Source: Lachnospiraceae bacterium (GTDB taxonomy: Bacteria > Bacillota > Clostridia > Lachnospirales > Lachnospiraceae). From it: DNA of 64,000 nt. The DNA is taken from contig JAEENO010000018.1 of the NCBI GenBank assembly GCA_016283755.1, positions 1-64,000 on the forward strand, read 5' to 3'. Shown here piece after piece: positions 8,020-17,326 of the stretch. The notes below the pieces were generated by a model. That model saw only the letters and a list, made by a program, of their open reading frames with translations. It was not told the origin of the DNA and ran no database searches. Numbering within the stretch: position 1 is the first letter of the stretch; each line of letters starts with the position of its first letter. The position numbers were made by a program, and so were the translations under genes.

Positions 8020-8427
8020 ATGAATATATTGTTTTTTTTGACACCTAAGGTTGAAGTTAAGTGCATAGATGCAAGCTCTACAGTGCGCCAGGCACTCGAG
8101 AAGTTGCAGGCAAGCGGATATACTGCGCTTCCTATTATTAATAAGCGCGGCAAATATGTCGGAACCATATCGGAGGGCGACCTTCTCTGGTTTATAAAAG
8201 CTCATCCCGAGATGAATCTGTTTGACACTGAGGATGTAAGCTTGAAATGTGTCGAGAGACGCCGCGACAATAAGCCGGTATCTGTTAATGAAGATATCGA
8301 TTCATTGTGGGAGAAGATAATAGCGCAGAACTTCGTTCCCGTAATCGATGATGATAACATCTTCATCGGAATTGTTACAAGAAAAGCGGTAGTAAGCCAT
8401 CTTGCCAAGGAGTGCAAGGATAAGTAA
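8020..8427 (+). CDS. Tandem CBS-domain protein
   Basis: This 135-residue protein is essentially a pair of CBS motifs. The first contains STVRQALEKLQASGYTALPI followed by GKYVGTISEGDLL; the second runs from KPVSVNEDIDSLWEKI to NIFIGIVTRKAVV. Such pairs bind adenine nucleotides and act as energy sensors, usually for a partner protein. The start at 8020 is chosen over a GTG at 8005 because a GTGGGG site sits nine bases ahead of it and the motif is complete from there. No partner enzyme is fused; the neighbours do not suggest a target. Confidence 0.87.
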   Translation: MNILFFLTPKVEVKCIDASSTVRQALEKLQASGYTALPIINKRGKYVGTISEGDLLWFIKAHPEMNLFDTEDVSLKCVERRRDNKPVSVNEDIDSLWEKIIAQNFVPVIDDDNIFIGIVTRKAVVSHLAKECKDK

Positions 8428-8449
8428 TATATATAGAGGAAACAGTTTG

Positions 8450-8471
8450 CGGAGGGGCATAAGCTCCTCCG
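8450..8471 (+). other. GC-rich hairpin between the CBS gene and the methyltransferase
   Basis: CGGAGG (8450-8455) pairs with CCTCCG (8466-8471) around a 10-nt loop that can add further pairs. No T run follows, so it is not a convincing terminator; the two genes may still be co-transcribed. Confidence 0.4.
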
Positions 8472-8492
8472 ATTTAGATGAAAGGATAATAT

Positions 8493-9398
8493 ATGTGGAT
8501 AGCTGACAGATGGAAAGATTATGAGGTAATGGATACATCTTCGGGTGAAAAGCTCGAACGCTGGGGTAACTATACCCTTGTGCGTCCCGACCCTCAGGTC
8601 ATCTGGAATACGGATAAGAAAGCGCAAGGCTGGAAGAAAATGAACGGCCACTATCATAGAAGTAAAGCAGGCGGCGGTGAGTGGGAGTTTTTTGATCTTC
8701 CCGAGCAGTGGAGCATTAATTATAAGGTAGAAAAAGGAAGTAATCTCACATTTAATCTTAAGCCGTTCAGCTTTAAGCATACGGGTCTATTTCCGGAGCA
8801 GGCGGTTAACTGGGACTGGTGCTCGGTTAAAATAGCTGATGCAATTAAGAACGGTACATGTAAGACAACTGACGGTGATGGTGTTCCGAAAGTTCTTAAC
8901 CTCTTCGCTTATACAGGCGGAGCAACACTTGCAGCTGCATCCGCAGGAGCAAGGGTAACTCATGTTGATGCATCGAAGGGAATGGTTACCTGGGCTAAGG
9001 AGAACGCCGCGTCATCAGGATTGTCCGAAGCTCCGATTCGCTGGATAGTTGATGACTGTGTTAAGTTTGTAGAGCGTGAGATTCGTCGCGGTAATAAGTA
9101 CGATGGAATTATAATGGATCCGCCTTCATACGGAAGAGGACCTAAGGGGGAGACCTGGAAGATAGAAGAGTCGGTATTCCCGTTTATCGAATTATGTACT
9201 GAGTTACTGTCCGATAATGCGCTTTTCTTCCTTATTAATTCTTATACCACAGGATTACAGCCTGCAGTACTTACATATATGTTATCTACTGCATTGAAGA
9301 ATCGCGGTGGACATGTTGAAGCATCCGAAATCGGACTTCCGGTGTCAAGCAATAAGCTTGTTCTCCCGTGCGGGGCAACCGGACGATGGTATAATTAA
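8493..9398 (+). CDS. Class I SAM-dependent methyltransferase, RlmI/RlmK-like
   Basis: This 301-residue Rossmann methyltransferase has motif I LNLFAYTGGATLAAASAG near residue 130, an acidic motif II (THVDASKGMV) and the catalytic motif IV DPPSYGRG near residue 208. DPPSYGRG and its surroundings match the COG1092 group, whose characterised members make 5-methylcytosine or N2-methylguanine in 23S rRNA. It lacks the N-terminal PUA domain of RlmI, so it is a shorter relative, and the RNA target is not assignable. AAAGGA precedes the ATG. The following 0.4 kb is non-coding and highly structured. Confidence 0.85.
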   Translation: MWIADRWKDYEVMDTSSGEKLERWGNYTLVRPDPQVIWNTDKKAQGWKKMNGHYHRSKAGGGEWEFFDLPEQWSINYKVEKGSNLTFNLKPFSFKHTGLFPEQAVNWDWCSVKIADAIKNGTCKTTDGDGVPKVLNLFAYTGGATLAAASAGARVTHVDASKGMVTWAKENAASSGLSEAPIRWIVDDCVKFVEREIRRGNKYDGIIMDPPSYGRGPKGETWKIEESVFPFIELCTELLSDNALFFLINSYTTGLQPAVLTYMLSTALKNRGGHVEASEIGLPVSSNKLVLPCGATGRWYN

Positions 9399-9431
9399 GA
9401 AATATATTACGAAGGTATAGTATCGGAATAC

Positions 9432-9698
9432 GATTTCAAGTCTCGCTACGCTGTAATTCGTATGATTAAGATTAAAATGATCAGGTTATAAATTCTGTAG
9501 TGTGAGCATATGATTCAAGTTAAGTAAGCGCGTTAACGCAGCACTTAACGAATACAAGCAAGGATAGCTAGGAGCTCGAACTGTTTGAGCCGTCTCGCGA
9601 TATAAGGCGAGACGAGCGAGTTTCGAGCGACGAACGCGTGGTCATCCTTGCGCAGTATGAGTTTAGTGACGGAGTTACAGCGCGACGCAACTTGAATC
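9432..9698. repeat. Nested 270-nt inverted-repeat element upstream of the S10 operon
   Basis: Outer arms at 9432-9459 and 9672-9698 are imperfectly complementary, with solid blocks TTCAAGT/ACTTGAA and GCTGTAA/TTACAGC. Inside them lie GTTAAGT (9519-9525) with ACTTAAC (9543-9549) around the palindrome GCGTTAACGC (9530-9539); then GCAAGGAT (9558-9565) with ATCCTTGC (9644-9651), enclosing GCTCGAA (9574-9580) with TTCGAGC (9622-9628), enclosing CGTCTCGC (9591-9598) with GCGAGACG (9607-9614). No convincing gene is present. The element could be a non-autonomous mobile repeat, a structured RNA or a replication/supercoiling site; the sequence does not say which. Confidence 0.65.
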
Positions 9699-9800
9699 CA
9701 TATACAAACACCATATATAGTATAAAGATATGTATAAAATACAATAGATTTGATGATAGTAGATTGTTCTTGAAAAAGTACAAAATTTATAAAAAAACTC

Positions 9801-9829
9801 TTGCAACGCCCACTATATGCGTGTATAAT
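9801..9829 (+). promoter_or_regulatory. Promoter of the S10-spc ribosomal protein operon
   Basis: TTGCAA (9801-9806) and TATAAT (9824-9829) are 17 nt apart, with an AT-rich stretch immediately upstream suggestive of an UP element. Transcription would begin near 9836, leaving a leader of about 240 nt before rpsJ. Confidence 0.85.
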
Positions 9830-9835
9830 CAATTC

Positions 9836-10064
9836 TGCTGTGACATGAGAGCTATGAAACGAAAGGTTGCTGCTACATGTTAAGAAGAAGCATATAGCGG
9901 GTTTTTTCGTGGAGCGAGTCATGTAAGAAACTGGCGACAAGTCACTGTACTTCATTAGAACGTCTACTATAGGTAGAAACAACGTGTGAAAGTCTTCGAC
10001 ACACACGGGAGAGTGTACAGTCACCGCTTGTCGTACTGATATTTATTAAGTGCGAATAGGAGGC
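9836..10064 (+). promoter_or_regulatory. Branched leader RNA of the S10 operon, candidate ribosomal-protein autoregulatory element
   Basis: The leader can form a multibranch fold. A closing helix combines CGACAAG (9935-9941)/CTTGTCG (10027-10033) with CTGTAC (9945-9950)/GTACAG (10015-10020). Inside are two hairpins, TCTAC (9963-9967)/GTAGA (9973-9977) and CGTGTG (9983-9988)/CACACG (10002-10007). AGGAGG for rpsJ follows at 10058-10063. Upstream, GCGGG plus six Ts near 9897-9907 may be part of an attenuator, and a 12-codon frame (9845-9883) ends just before it but has no ribosome binding site. Ribosomal operons are often controlled by such leaders; whether this is an already described clostridial S10 leader cannot be decided here. 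Confidence 0.6.
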
Positions 10065-10074
10065 GACTTTTTTT

Positions 10075-10395
10075 ATGGCAAGTCAAGTAATGAGAATCAC
10101 ACTCAAGGCGTATGAGCATCAGTTAGTAGATGCATCCGCTAAGAAAATTATCGAAACTGTTAAGAAGACAGGTTCACAGGTATCAGGTCCGGTACCGCTC
10201 CCAACAAAGAGAGAGGTAGTTACAATCCTTAGATCTGTATTTGTTAACAAGGATTCAAGAGAGCAGTTCGAGCTCAAGACTCATAAGAGACTCATCGATA
10301 TCATTACACCAACACAGAAGACTGTTGATGCATTATCTAAGTTAGAGATGCCTGCAGGTGTGTATGTAGATATCAAGATGAAAGAAAAGAAATAG
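10075..10395 (+). CDS. rpsJ: 30S ribosomal protein S10
   Basis: This 106-residue protein matches S10 throughout, with [13 protein letters not shown] at the start and the conserved [16 protein letters not shown] loop. S10 sits in the head of the 30S subunit and also, as NusE, joins the antitermination complex that lets RNA polymerase read long rRNA operons. It opens the classical S10 operon, behind AGGAGG and a structured leader. A 118-nt gap follows it, longer than usual between rpsJ and rplC. Confidence 0.98.
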   Translation: MASQVMRITLKAYEHQLVDASAKKIIETVKKTGSQVSGPVPLPTKREVVTILRSVFVNKDSREQFELKTHKRLIDIITPTQKTVDALSKLEMPAGVYVDIKMKEKK

Positions 10396-10513
10396 GTAAA
10401 ATCCTGAAACTGGTTTAGTATAGAAGCAACTTAAAAAGTTCCACTTATACAGGCTCATGTTCTAGGATGAACGGATTATCCGTTCCGCTGTAGAGTAAAC
10501 AGGAGGTAGTAAA

Positions 10514-11191
10514 ATGAAGAAAGCAATTTTAGGAACAAAAGTCGGAATGACTCAGATCTTCAACGAAGACGGAGTACTCGTTCCGGTAACTGTATTGCAG
10601 GCAGGTCCTTGCGTAGTTACCCAGATCAAGACTGTTGAGAACGACGGTTACAGCGCAGTTCAGGTTGGATTCGCTGACAAGAAGGAAAAGGTAACAACAA
10701 AGGATGCCGCAGGCAAGAAGGAAATTAACCACAGAAACGGCGTTAACAAAGCTATGGCAGGTCACTTCAAGAAAGCAGGAGTTACTTCCAAGAGATTTGT
10801 TCGCGAGTTCAAGTTTGAGAACGCTGCTGATTACAAGTTAGCAGATGAGATTAAGGCAGATATCTTCGCAGTAGGCGATAAGGTTGATGCAACTGCAATC
10901 TCCAAAGGTAAGGGATTCCAGGGTGCAATCAAGAGATATGGTCAGCACAGAGGACCTATGGCACACGGTTCAAAGTTCCATCGTCATCAGGGTTCCAACG
11001 GCGCTTGCTCAAGTCCTTCCAGAATCTTCAAGGGTAAGGGAATGCCTGGACATATGGGTAGCGTAAAGGTTACAGTTCAGAACTTAGAGATCGTAAGAGT
11101 TGATGCAGAGAACAATCTTCTCTTAGTTAAGGGTTCTGTACCTGGACCAAAGAAATCTTTAGTAACAATCAAGGAATCTGTTAAGGCTTAA
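10514..11191 (+). CDS. rplC: 50S ribosomal protein L3
   Basis: The 225-residue protein is L3: start [15 protein letters not shown] and the conserved core [12 protein letters not shown] followed by [13 protein letters not shown], the loop that reaches the peptidyl-transferase centre. It is somewhat longer than the usual 205-210 residues, through a lysine-rich insertion around residues 60-85. The upstream gap carries a perfect hairpin (GAACGGA 10469-10475 with TCCGTTC 10479-10485), a possible RNA-processing or regulatory site, and a good AGGAGG site. Confidence 0.98.
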   Translation: MKKAILGTKVGMTQIFNEDGVLVPVTVLQAGPCVVTQIKTVENDGYSAVQVGFADKKEKVTTKDAAGKKEINHRNGVNKAMAGHFKKAGVTSKRFVREFKFENAADYKLADEIKADIFAVGDKVDATAISKGKGFQGAIKRYGQHRGPMAHGSKFHRHQGSNGACSSPSRIFKGKGMPGHMGSVKVTVQNLEIVRVDAENNLLLVKGSVPGPKKSLVTIKESVKA

Positions 11192-11220
11192 TCGCCGAGA
11201 CAGAAAGGAGGAACACTTAG

Positions 11221-11841
11221 ATGGCAAAAGTAACTGTTTATAATATGAAAGGCTCTGAAGTAGGAAGCCTTGAGCTTAACGATGCCGTATTCGGAGTAGA
11301 TGTTAACGAGCATCTTGTTCACATGGCAGTAGTTCAGCAGTTAGCAAACAACCGTCAGGGTACTCAGAAGGCTAAGACACGTGCCGAAGTTAGCGGTGGC
11401 GGAAGAAAGCCTTGGAGACAGAAGGGTACAGGACGTGCAAGACAGGGTTCAACAAGATCTCCTCAGTGGACACACGGTGGCGTAGTATTCGCTCCAACAC
11501 CAAGAGATTACACATTCAAGTTGAACAAGAAGGAAAAGAGAGCAGCATTAAAGTCTGCACTTACAGCAAAGGTTAACGATCAGAAATTCATCGTTCTTGA
11601 TGAGCTTAAGTTAGACGCAATCAAGACAAAGGAATTCCAGACAGTATTAAACAACCTTAAGGTTGAAGGCGCTTTGGTTGTATTAAATGATAATGACCAG
11701 AACGTAATTCTTTCTGCAAGAAACATTCCTGCAGTTAAGACAACACAGATCAACAGCTTAAACGTATTTGATGTTCTTAAGTATCAGAACGTTGTTACAA
11801 CAAAGGCAGCTGTTGCATCTATCGAGGAGGTGTATGCATAA
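11221..11841 (+). CDS. rplD: 50S ribosomal protein L4
   Basis: This 206-residue L4 has the extended central loop ([19 protein letters not shown]) that lines the peptide exit tunnel and the following [12 protein letters not shown] motif. In Enterobacteria L4 represses its own operon; no equivalent mechanism is established here. Translation starts behind AAAGGAGG, and its stop codon shares a base with the rplW start. Confidence 0.98.
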   Translation: MAKVTVYNMKGSEVGSLELNDAVFGVDVNEHLVHMAVVQQLANNRQGTQKAKTRAEVSGGGRKPWRQKGTGRARQGSTRSPQWTHGGVVFAPTPRDYTFKLNKKEKRAALKSALTAKVNDQKFIVLDELKLDAIKTKEFQTVLNNLKVEGALVVLNDNDQNVILSARNIPAVKTTQINSLNVFDVLKYQNVVTTKAAVASIEEVYA

Positions 11842-12140
11842 TGGCAGCAATTAAATATTACGACGTAATCCTTAAACCGGTTATTACAGAGAAGAGTATG
11901 AATGCTATGAGCGAGAAGAAGTACACTTTCCTTGTTCATCCGGAAGCAAATAAGACAATGATCAAAGAAGCCGTAGAGAAGATGTTTGACGGTACTAAGG
12001 TAGCATCCGTTAACACAATCAATCTTGACGGAAAGACCAAGAGACGTGGTTTGACATACGGCAAGACAGCAAAGACGAAGAAAGCAATCGTTCAGTTAAC
12101 AGAAGACAGCAAAGAGATTGAAATCTTCGCAGGATTATAA
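11841..12140 (+). CDS. rplW: 50S ribosomal protein L23
   Basis: This 99-residue L23 ([15 protein letters not shown] at the start, [18 protein letters not shown] near the end) sits at the tunnel exit, where trigger factor and SRP dock. It overlaps rplD by one base (TAATG), and GAGGAGG for its translation lies inside rplD. Confidence 0.98.
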   Translation: MAAIKYYDVILKPVITEKSMNAMSEKKYTFLVHPEANKTMIKEAVEKMFDGTKVASVNTINLDGKTKRRGLTYGKTAKTKKAIVQLTEDSKEIEIFAGL

Positions 12141-12206
12141 TCCATTAAAAGTTATGTGTCATGAATACGCGACACGATATTAAGACGTATTGAAAGGAGA
12201 ACTAAA

Positions 12207-13049
12207 ATGGGAATTAAGACATATACCCCATATACACCTTCAAGAAGAAACATGACAGGTTCTGACTTCACAGAGATTACAAAGTCAACACCTGAGAAGT
12301 CCTTAACAGTTTCTTTAAAGAAGAATGCCGGCCGTAACAACCAGGGTAAGATAACAGTTAGACATCACGGCGGCGGAAGCAGAAGAAAATACAGAATCAT
12401 TGATTTCAAGAGAAATAAAGACGGTATCGTAGCAACAGTAATGTCAATCGAATACGATCCGAACAGAACAGCAAATATCGCACTTATCTGCTATGCAGAC
12501 GGCGTTAAGAGCTACATCTTAGCACCTGAAGGATTAAAGGTAGGCGATAAGCTCATGAACGGACCTGAGGCAGAAGTTAGAATCGGAAATTGTCTTCCGT
12601 TAGAGAAGATTCCGGTTGGTGCCGAGATCCACAACATCGAGTTATATGCAGGCAAGGGCGGACAGTTAGTACGTTCAGCAGGCCTTGCAGCACAGTTAAT
12701 GGCTAAGGAAGGCAAGTATGCAACACTTAGACTTCCATCAGGCGAAATGAGAATGGTTCCTCTTAATTGCCGCGCTACAGTAGGTATCATCGGCAACGGA
12801 GAGCACAGCCTTGTTAAGATCGGTAAAGCAGGACGTAAGCGTAACATGGGTATTCGTCCGACAGTCCGTGGTTCCGTTATGAACCCTAATGACCATCCAC
12901 ACGGTGGTGGTGAAGGACGCGCACCTGTAGGTCGTCCTGGTCCATGTACTCCTTGGGGCAAGCCTGCTCTTGGATTAAAGACCAGAAAGAAGAACAAGCA
13001 GTCTAATAAGCTTATCGTAAGACGTAGAGACGGTAAGGCAGCGAAGTAA
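12207..13049 (+). CDS. rplB: 50S ribosomal protein L2
   Basis: The 280-residue L2 shows all landmarks: [15 protein letters not shown] at the start, the [16 protein letters not shown] block, and the C-terminal [15 protein letters not shown] loop whose histidine lies near the peptidyl-transferase centre. It is among the first proteins needed for subunit association. AAAGGAG precedes the ATG. Confidence 0.98.
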   Translation: MGIKTYTPYTPSRRNMTGSDFTEITKSTPEKSLTVSLKKNAGRNNQGKITVRHHGGGSRRKYRIIDFKRNKDGIVATVMSIEYDPNRTANIALICYADGVKSYILAPEGLKVGDKLMNGPEAEVRIGNCLPLEKIPVGAEIHNIELYAGKGGQLVRSAGLAAQLMAKEGKYATLRLPSGEMRMVPLNCRATVGIIGNGEHSLVKIGKAGRKRNMGIRPTVRGSVMNPNDHPHGGGEGRAPVGRPGPCTPWGKPALGLKTRKKNKQSNKLIVRRRDGKAAK

Positions 13050-13065
13050 TTAAGGAGGAAGAAAC

Positions 13066-13347
13066 ATGGCACGTTCATTAAAAAAAGGACCATTTGCAGA
13101 CAAGAGCTTACTTAAGAAAGTAGACGCTATGAACGCATCAGGTGACAAGTCGGTAATCAAGACCTGGTCCCGTCGTTCTACAATCTTCCCTCAGATGGTT
13201 GGACTTACAATCGCAGTACATGACGGTAGAAAGCATGTACCGGTATATGTAACAGAAGATATGGTTGGCCACAAGCTCGGCGAGTTTGTTGCAACAAGAA
13301 CTTTCAAAGGACATGGCAAGGACGAGAAGAAGTCCGGCGTTCGTTAA
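13066..13347 (+). CDS. rpsS: 30S ribosomal protein S19
   Basis: The 93-residue S19 begins [18 protein letters not shown] and contains the conserved [19 protein letters not shown] core. It binds 16S rRNA in the 30S head together with S13. A TAAGGAGG site lies in the 16-nt gap after rplB. Confidence 0.98.
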   Translation: MARSLKKGPFADKSLLKKVDAMNASGDKSVIKTWSRRSTIFPQMVGLTIAVHDGRKHVPVYVTEDMVGHKLGEFVATRTFKGHGKDEKKSGVR

Positions 13348-13377
13348 TAGAGATTAGTAGAAAGGAGGTTTTTACCA

Positions 13378-13764
13378 ATGGCTAAAGGACATAGAGCCCA
13401 GATTAAGAGAGAGAGAAATGCAGTTAAGGATACACGCCCATCGGCAAAGTTATCTTATGCAAGAATTCCTACTCAGAAGGCATGCTTCGTTTTAGATGCT
13501 ATCCGTGGTAAAGACGTAGAGACAGCACTTGGTATCTTAGCTTATAACCCAAGATATGCTTCAAGTGTTATAGAGAAGTTATTAAAGTCAGCAGTTGCTA
13601 ACGCTGAGAACAATAATGGTTTAAAGGCAGAGAATCTTTATGTAGAGGAGTGCTTTGCTAACAAAGCTCCGACAATGAAGAGAATCAGATGTAGAGCACG
13701 CGGCAGCGCTAACAGAATTGAGAAGAAGATGAGCCACATTACAGTAGTGCTCAACGAAAGATAA
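13378..13764 (+). CDS. rplV: 50S ribosomal protein L22
   Basis: The 128-residue L22 has the exit-tunnel hairpin region ([20 protein letters not shown]), the site where macrolide-resistance deletions occur in other species; nothing unusual is seen there. AAAGGAGG precedes the ATG, and rpsC follows after 10 nt. Confidence 0.98.
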   Translation: MAKGHRAQIKRERNAVKDTRPSAKLSYARIPTQKACFVLDAIRGKDVETALGILAYNPRYASSVIEKLLKSAVANAENNNGLKAENLYVEECFANKAPTMKRIRCRARGSANRIEKKMSHITVVLNER

Positions 13765-13774
13765 GGAGGCCAAT

Positions 13775-14431
13775 ATGGGACAGAAAGTTAATCCTCATGG
13801 ATTAAGAGTCGGAGTAATCAAGGATTGGGACTCTAAGTGGTATGCTGAAGGCGAGTTCGCTGATTACTTAGTTGAAGATTATAACATAAGAAAGTTTCTT
13901 AAGAAGAAATTATATAACGCAGGTGTTTCCAAGATTGAAATCGAGAGAACAACTGATAGAGTTAAGGTTTCTGTATTCACTGCTAAGCCGGGCGTAGTTA
14001 TCGGTAAGGGCGGTGCAGAGATCGAGAAGATTAAGGCTGATATCCAGAAGTTTACAGACAAGAAGTTACTTGTAGACATCAAGGAAATCAAGAAGCCTGA
14101 TAAGGATGCTCAGTTAGTAGCTGAGAACATCGCACTTCAGTTAGAGAACCGTGTATCTTTCCGTAGAGCAATGAAGTCTTGCATGGGAAGATCAAGAAAA
14201 GCAGGAGCATTGGGAATTAAGGCAGCTTGTTCAGGTCGTCTCGGCGGCGCTGATATGGCTCGTACAGAGTTCTACACAGATGGAACTATCCCGCTTCAGA
14301 CATTAAGAGCTGATATCGATTATGGATTCGCAGAGGCAGATACAACATACGGCAAGGTTGGCGTAAAGGTATGGATCTACAAGGGCGAAGTCCTTCCAAA
14401 AAAGGCAGCTAAGGAAGGGAGAGATGACTAA
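13775..14431 (+). CDS. rpsC: 30S ribosomal protein S3
   Basis: The 218-residue S3 has the standard opening [15 protein letters not shown], a KH RNA-binding domain with [14 protein letters not shown] near residue 75, and the C-terminal domain with [14 protein letters not shown]. It helps form the mRNA entry channel. Its stop overlaps the rplP start by one base. Confidence 0.98.
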   Translation: MGQKVNPHGLRVGVIKDWDSKWYAEGEFADYLVEDYNIRKFLKKKLYNAGVSKIEIERTTDRVKVSVFTAKPGVVIGKGGAEIEKIKADIQKFTDKKLLVDIKEIKKPDKDAQLVAENIALQLENRVSFRRAMKSCMGRSRKAGALGIKAACSGRLGGADMARTEFYTDGTIPLQTLRADIDYGFAEADTTYGKVGVKVWIYKGEVLPKKAAKEGRDD

Positions 14432-14868
14432 TGTTAATGCCAAAGAGAGTTAAACGCCGTAAACAGTTCCGTGGCACAATGACAGGAAAGGCGTTAAGAG
14501 GAAATAAGATCAGCAATGGTGAATATGGTATTGTTGCTACAGAACCTTGCTGGATTAAGTCAAACCAGATAGAAGCAGCCCGTATCGCTATGACACGTCA
14601 CATTAAGCGTGGTGGTAAGGTATGGATTAAGATTTTCCCTGATAAGCCTGTTACAGCTAAGCCGGCTGAAACTCGAATGGGTTCAGGAAAAGGTGCTACA
14701 GAATATTGGGTAGCAGTAGTTAAGCCTGGTCGTGTATTATTCGAGATCGCAGGTGTTCAGGAAGACGTTGCAAGAGAAGCACTCCGTCTTGCTACACACA
14801 AGTTACCTTGTAAGTGCAAGATCGTTTCACGTGCAGACTTAGAAGGCGGTGAATCAAATGAAGAGTAG
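14431..14868 (+). CDS. rplP: 50S ribosomal protein L16
   Basis: The 145-residue L16 starts [15 protein letters not shown], the form seen in most bacteria, and carries [18 protein letters not shown], the loop near the A-site tRNA. The start used here overlaps the rpsC stop; a second in-frame ATG six bases later would remove only two residues. Confidence 0.97.
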   Translation: MLMPKRVKRRKQFRGTMTGKALRGNKISNGEYGIVATEPCWIKSNQIEAARIAMTRHIKRGGKVWIKIFPDKPVTAKPAETRMGSGKGATEYWVAVVKPGRVLFEIAGVQEDVAREALRLATHKLPCKCKIVSRADLEGGESNEE

Positions 14869-15061
14869 TAAATATGTAGAAGATTTAAAGGCAAAGAATG
14901 TAACTGAGTTACAGGAAGATTTAACAACAGCAAAGAAGGAACTTTTCAATTTAAGATTCCAGAATGCTACGAATCAGCTTGACAATACCGGTAGAATTAA
15001 AGAGGTTAGAAAGAATATCGCAAGAATTCAGACCGTAATTACTGAGAAGTGTCAGCAGTAA
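14858..15061 (+). CDS. rpmC: 50S ribosomal protein L29
   Basis: This 67-residue two-helix protein has the L29 signature ([20 protein letters not shown]). The ATG at 14858 is chosen because GAAGGCGGTG precedes it and it gives the expected length; an ATG at 14849 would add three residues. It overlaps the end of rplP by 11 nt, so the two are translationally coupled. Confidence 0.96.
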   Translation: MKSSKYVEDLKAKNVTELQEDLTTAKKELFNLRFQNATNQLDNTGRIKEVRKNIARIQTVITEKCQQ

Positions 15062-15085
15062 TACCGATAGGAAGGAGTACTAATC

Positions 15086-15340
15086 GTGGATAGAAATTTA
15101 AGAAAAACACGTGTGGGTATCGTTGTCAGCAACAAGATGGATAAGACAATCACAGTTGCAGTTCGTGATAACGTTAAGCACCCATTATACGGCAAGATCG
15201 TAAAGAAGACATATAAGTTAAAAGCACATGACGAAGAGAACACCTGCAATATCGGTGACACCGTTAAGGTTATGGAGACAAGACCATTATCTAAGGATAA
15301 GAGATGGAGACTTGTTGAAGTCATGGAAAGAGCGAAATAA
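15086..15340 (+). CDS. rpsQ: 30S ribosomal protein S17
   Basis: The 84-residue OB-fold protein S17 ([16 protein letters not shown], then [19 protein letters not shown]) is a primary binder of 16S rRNA. Translation begins at a GTG behind GGAAGGAG; no ATG would give the intact N-terminus. Confidence 0.97.
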   Translation: MDRNLRKTRVGIVVSNKMDKTITVAVRDNVKHPLYGKIVKKTYKLKAHDEENTCNIGDTVKVMETRPLSKDKRWRLVEVMERAK

Positions 15341-15358
15341 TTAAAGGAGGCTACATAC

Positions 15359-15727
15359 ATGATTCAGTCAGAAAGTAGATTGAAAGTAGCCGATAACACC
15401 GGCGCAAAGGAAATCCTTTGCATTCGTGTAAACGGCGGTTCAGTTAGAAGATATGCCAATATAGGCGATGTAATTACTGCTACGGTCAAAGATGCAACAC
15501 CAGGCGGAGTTGTTAAGAAGGGCGACGTAGTTAAGGCAGTTGTTGTACGTACAGTTAAGGGCGTTCGTCGTAAAGACGGTTCTTACATTAAGTTTGATGA
15601 AAATGCTGCAGTTATCATTAAAGATGATAAAACCCCTAGAGGAACTCGTATTTTTGGGCCTGTAGCCAGAGAGCTTCGTGATAAGCAGTTTATGAAGATT
15701 GTATCACTTGCTCCGGAAGTATTATAG
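15359..15727 (+). CDS. rplN: 50S ribosomal protein L14
   Basis: The 122-residue L14 opens [18 protein letters not shown] and contains [14 protein letters not shown]. It contacts the 30S subunit in an intersubunit bridge and is the docking site of the silencing factor RsfS. AAAGGAGG precedes the ATG. Confidence 0.98.
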   Translation: MIQSESRLKVADNTGAKEILCIRVNGGSVRRYANIGDVITATVKDATPGGVVKKGDVVKAVVVRTVKGVRRKDGSYIKFDENAAVIIKDDKTPRGTRIFGPVARELRDKQFMKIVSLAPEVL

Positions 15728-15737
15728 GAGGTGCAGG

Positions 15738-16043
15738 ATGTTAAAGATCAAGAAGGGCGATACAGTTAAGGTTATCGCAGGAAAAGACAGAGACAAGACC
15801 GGCAAAGTTATTTCCATCGATCGCAAGAACAACAGAGTTACCGTTGAGGGAATCAACATGGTAAAGAAGCATATGAAGCCTAGCATGGCTAATCAGGAAG
15901 GTGGAATCGTTTCCCAGGAAGGTTCTATCGATATTTCCAACGTTATGTTAGTTCATGATGGACAGCCTACAAGAGTAGGATTCAAGATGGACGGAGATAA
16001 GAAAGTTCGTTACGCAAAGTCCACCGGCGAAGTAATTGACTAA
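15738..16043 (+). CDS. rplX: 50S ribosomal protein L24
   Basis: The 101-residue L24 begins [20 protein letters not shown], a KOW motif, and initiates assembly of the large subunit. The ATG at 15738 (behind AGGAGGTGC) is preferred over an upstream in-frame ATG inside rplN because the KOW motif and usual length start here. Confidence 0.97.
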   Translation: MLKIKKGDTVKVIAGKDRDKTGKVISIDRKNNRVTVEGINMVKKHMKPSMANQEGGIVSQEGSIDISNVMLVHDGQPTRVGFKMDGDKKVRYAKSTGEVID

Positions 16044-16067
16044 TAATGTTAAGGAGGACACATAGTT

Positions 16068-16607
16068 TTGAGTAGACTTAAAGAACAGTACCAGAACGAG
16101 ATCGTAAAGAACATGATCGATAAGTTCGGTTACAAGAATATTATGCAGGTACCAAAGCTCGATAAGGTTGTTATCAACATGGGTGTTGGTGAAGCAAAAG
16201 AAAACGCTAAGTTATTGGAAGCAGCTATGAACGACCTTGAGATTATTGCAGGTCAGAAGCCGGTTGCTACCAAGGCTAAGAATTCCGTAGCTAACTTCAA
16301 GATTAGAGAAGGTATGGCAATCGGATGTAAGGTTACATTAAGAGGCGAGAAGATGTATGAGTTCGTTGATCGTTTAATCAACCTCGCACTTCCGCGTGTA
16401 CGTGACTTCCGTGGTGTTAATCCTAACGCTTTTGACGGAAGAGGAAATTATGCACTTGGTATCAAGGAGCAGTTAATCTTCCCTGAAATCGAGTACGATA
16501 AGGTAGACAAGGTTCGTGGTATGGATATCATCTTCGTTACCACAGCTAAGACAGATGAAGAAGCACGTGAGTTATTGACACAGTTCAATATGCCGTTTGC
16601 TAAATAA
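16068..16607 (+). CDS. rplE: 50S ribosomal protein L5
   Basis: The 179-residue L5 shows [35 protein letters not shown] and the P-site loop region [19 protein letters not shown]. It binds 5S rRNA. The start is a TTG at 16068 behind AAGGAGG; no ATG is available upstream without running through the stop of rplX. Confidence 0.97.
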   Translation: MSRLKEQYQNEIVKNMIDKFGYKNIMQVPKLDKVVINMGVGEAKENAKLLEAAMNDLEIIAGQKPVATKAKNSVANFKIREGMAIGCKVTLRGEKMYEFVDRLINLALPRVRDFRGVNPNAFDGRGNYALGIKEQLIFPEIEYDKVDKVRGMDIIFVTTAKTDEEARELLTQFNMPFAK

Positions 16608-16624
16608 GCAGGAAGGAATTAATC

Positions 16625-16810
16625 ATGGCAAAAACAGCAATGAAAGTAAAGCAGCAGCGTAAGCAGAAGTTCTCTACAAGAGAATACAATCGCTGCAGAA
16701 TTTGTGGTCGTCCACATGCATATTTAAGAAAATACGGAATTTGCAGAATTTGTTTCCGTGAATTAGCTTATAAGGGACAGATCCCGGGAGTTAAGAAGGC
16801 AAGCTGGTAA
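16625..16810 (+). CDS. rpsZ: 30S ribosomal protein S14, zinc-binding (type Z)
   Basis: The 61-residue short S14 carries a zinc ribbon, [20 protein letters not shown] (CxxC-x12-CxxC). In Bacillus this form is replaced by a longer, cysteine-free S14 when zinc is scarce; no alternative copy lies in this window. It holds the usual place between rplE and rpsH. Confidence 0.97.
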   Translation: MAKTAMKVKQQRKQKFSTREYNRCRICGRPHAYLRKYGICRICFRELAYKGQIPGVKKASW

Positions 16811-16857
16811 AAAGCTTGAACCCTTAACACATCCCCAACATATAGGAGGAAATATAA

Positions 16858-17262
16858 ATGATTACAACAAGTGATCCAATTGCAGATATGCTTACAAGAA
16901 TCCGTAATGCAAATACTGCAAAGCATGATACAGTTGAAGTTCCGGCATCAAAGATTAAGATCGCCATCGCTGATATCCTTGTTAACGAAGGATACATCGC
17001 TAAGTATGACCTTGTTGATGACGGCAGCTTTAAGAACCTTCTTATCACATTAAAGTATGGTGCAGATAAGAATGAAAAGATTATTACAGGAATCAAGAGA
17101 ATCTCAAAGCCTGGTCTTCGTGTATATGCAGGCAAAGACGAGCTTCCTAGAGTTCTTGGCGGATTAGGTATCGCAATCCTTTCAACAAACCAGGGTGTTA
17201 TCACTGATAAGGAAGCAAGAAAGCTTCAGGTCGGTGGAGAAGTACTTGCGTTTGTTTGGTAA
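16858..17262 (+). CDS. rpsH: 30S ribosomal protein S8
   Basis: The 134-residue S8 begins with [19 protein letters not shown] and ends with the [22 protein letters not shown] motif. S8 organises the central domain of 16S rRNA; in Enterobacteria it represses the spc operon. AGGAGG lies upstream. A 64-nt gap follows before rplF with no clear structure. Confidence 0.98.
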   Translation: MITTSDPIADMLTRIRNANTAKHDTVEVPASKIKIAIADILVNEGYIAKYDLVDDGSFKNLLITLKYGADKNEKIITGIKRISKPGLRVYAGKDELPRVLGGLGIAILSTNQGVITDKEARKLQVGGEVLAFVW

Positions 17263-17326
17263 TTAGATACGTTAGTTTAGTAAATACAGATAAAATATTG
17301 TTTAAAGAATTATAGGAGGTACGGGC

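Noticed and set aside
9638-9883. An 81-codon open frame upstream of rpsJ
   Set aside because: It runs through the structured repeat and the promoter of the S10 operon, has no ribosome binding site and encodes no recognisable protein.
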